A stretch of DNA of 64,000 nucleotides from Bacteroidales bacterium. Lineage in GTDB: Bacteria > Bacteroidota > Bacteroidia > Bacteroidales > Marinilabiliaceae. Location: positions 85,431 through 149,430 of the forward strand of contig JAKSLD010000004.1 in assembly GCA_024401395.1 (NCBI GenBank). The letters are read 5' to 3'. Of this stretch, positions 63,343 to 64,000 are shown piece by piece; position 1 is the stretch's first letter; each line of letters starts with the position of its first letter. The position numbers and the translations under genes are program-made. The notes below the pieces were generated by a model. The model saw nothing but the letters and a program-made list of their open reading frames with translations. It searched no databases and was not told the origin of the DNA.

Positions 63343-64000
63343 TTATATTCGGCTCTCCTCCACCATCACCACAGACAGCATTTCCATTAATATTTCGTTC
63401 TCTCTTGATTTTAAGAAAATTGAATCGCAAAAAATTTCTATTTTATCATTAAATGAAATTACAGCATCTTTAGATGGTATCAAAATCTTTTGCAATTCAA
63501 CCTCCCTTTTTGTCAGAGCTTCTCTTGTAGACCCAGATTCACTTGCAGTGAGTAATTCTCTTTTTGTATTCTCGTTATTGATTTGGTAAAGCAAAAAATG
63601 CTGATATGTAGATTCTTTTGCTCTAATTATCATAACATGTTGATTCACTCTTGCTGGCAAAATGTCAGACGGAACCATACAACAACGTCCAACAGAAGCT
63701 CCTGTAATATTCAACAATATATCTTTGTCTTGGACAGTAACAGAATCCAATGCTTTTGCTTGACCTTCTGTAATATGCGCTAAATCATTTCTTTCAAAAA
63801 AGGAATCAAAAACATTCATACTTCTAATAAAACTAATTCCTTCGCTTAAGTATGAATCTTGTCCTCCTTTAGGAGTCGAACCACTTCCTATCTTTGAACA
63901 CACCTCCCCCAAACATCCCATTCTCCATCCCTCCGGCAGATTCTCCACATCAATCCCATCCACAAACATCTTCCTATAAAGCGCTTGCGCAGCCTCTTCC
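63343..64000 (-). CDS. hsdS: Type I specificity subunit S, C-terminal half, partial
   Basis: The frame is open to the window edge (EEAAQALYRKMFVDGIDVEN) and only the second target recognition domain is present. LPEGWRMGCLGEVCSKIGSG opens the domain, then come ILLNITGASVGRCCMVP and INENTKRELLTASESGSTR-like wording, and the protein ends with KSRENEILMEMLSVVM. The first recognition domain and hsdM must lie beyond the edge. It is unlike the HsdS at 5932 in sequence, so the two systems have separate targets. Confidence 0.9.
   Translation of the reverse strand, partial: EEAAQALYRKMFVDGIDVENLPEGWRMGCLGEVCSKIGSGSTPKGGQDSYLSEGISFIRSMNVFDSFFERNDLAHITEGQAKALDSVTVQDKDILLNITGASVGRCCMVPSDILPARVNQHVMIIRAKESTYQHFLLYQINNENTKRELLTASESGSTREALTKREVELQKILIPSKDAVISFNDKIEIFCDSIFLKSRENEILMEMLSVVMVEESRI

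Overview
The window looks like a chromosomal segment of a Bacteroidales bacterium, most probably Prevotella-like. Supporting signs are promoters of the Bacteroidetes TTTG-N19/20-TAnnTTTG type, few Shine-Dalgarno sites, a T9SS-type C-terminal tail ending a discoidin-domain protein, a menaquinone gene (menA), DUF4105 and DUF4301 proteins, a BspA-type leucine-rich-repeat protein, and a 28-residue AURKAIP1/COX24-like peptide. No rRNA, CRISPR array or complete prophage was seen. One tRNA gene (Leu, UAA anticodon) is present.

Layout. 1-2.1 kb: the 3' part of an MFS transporter gene and a small basic hypothetical gene. 2.2-16.6 kb: a large composite type I restriction-modification (RM) island on the + strand. 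It runs promoter, remnant XRE regulator, hsdM, DUF1016/YhcG nuclease, hsdS, an ABC/SMC-like ATPase, a DUF262/DUF1524 (GmrSD-like) protein, an unknown gene, a scar made of hsdR-5' and hsdS-3' pieces, rhuM, and an hsdR whose product carries an ASCH domain at its C-terminus. 16.7-17.9 kb: an AAA_14-type ATPase preceded by twin palindromes. 18.1-29.9 kb: ftsY, rimO, ferredoxin, a beta-helix lipoprotein, a two-component system, an M24 aminopeptidase, menA, a secreted serine protease and a Cys-rich lipoprotein. 29.9-34.8 kb: a stretch in which the + strand is rich in A and C, with an XRE regulator, pyrK-pyrD and a DUF4105 protein. 34.8-40.6 kb: housekeeping genes (aroQ, pyk, a YeiH-type transporter, tRNA-Leu, phoH, purC).

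41-48 kb: a duplicated block. A 104-bp repeat, a cargo gene, a terminator, a ~237-bp repeat and an ATPase gene occur in the same order twice. The cargo genes differ, an M16 peptidase gene is present in only one copy, and the second ATPase is reduced to a remnant. 48.5-58.5 kb: DUF4301, HU, the COX24-like peptide, RNase G, KDG kinase, YbaK, LRR protein, MBL hydrolase, rarA and a histidine phosphatase. 58.5-64 kb: a second type I RM locus on the - strand (hsdS, two membrane/coiled-coil proteins, a RAYT transposase with its REP palindrome inside the coding frame, hsdR). It continues beyond the window.

The two most unusual signals are the composite RM island and a dispersed intergenic repeat. The island has an HsdR-ASCH fusion and visible recombination scars. 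The repeat occurs seven times, always on the + strand, as an AT-rich 20-base core (CCTTGTTCATCG[C/T]AATTTTT) preceded by GTA/ATA-containing units phased at about 11 bp. All family assignments come from reading motifs by eye; no database search was run.
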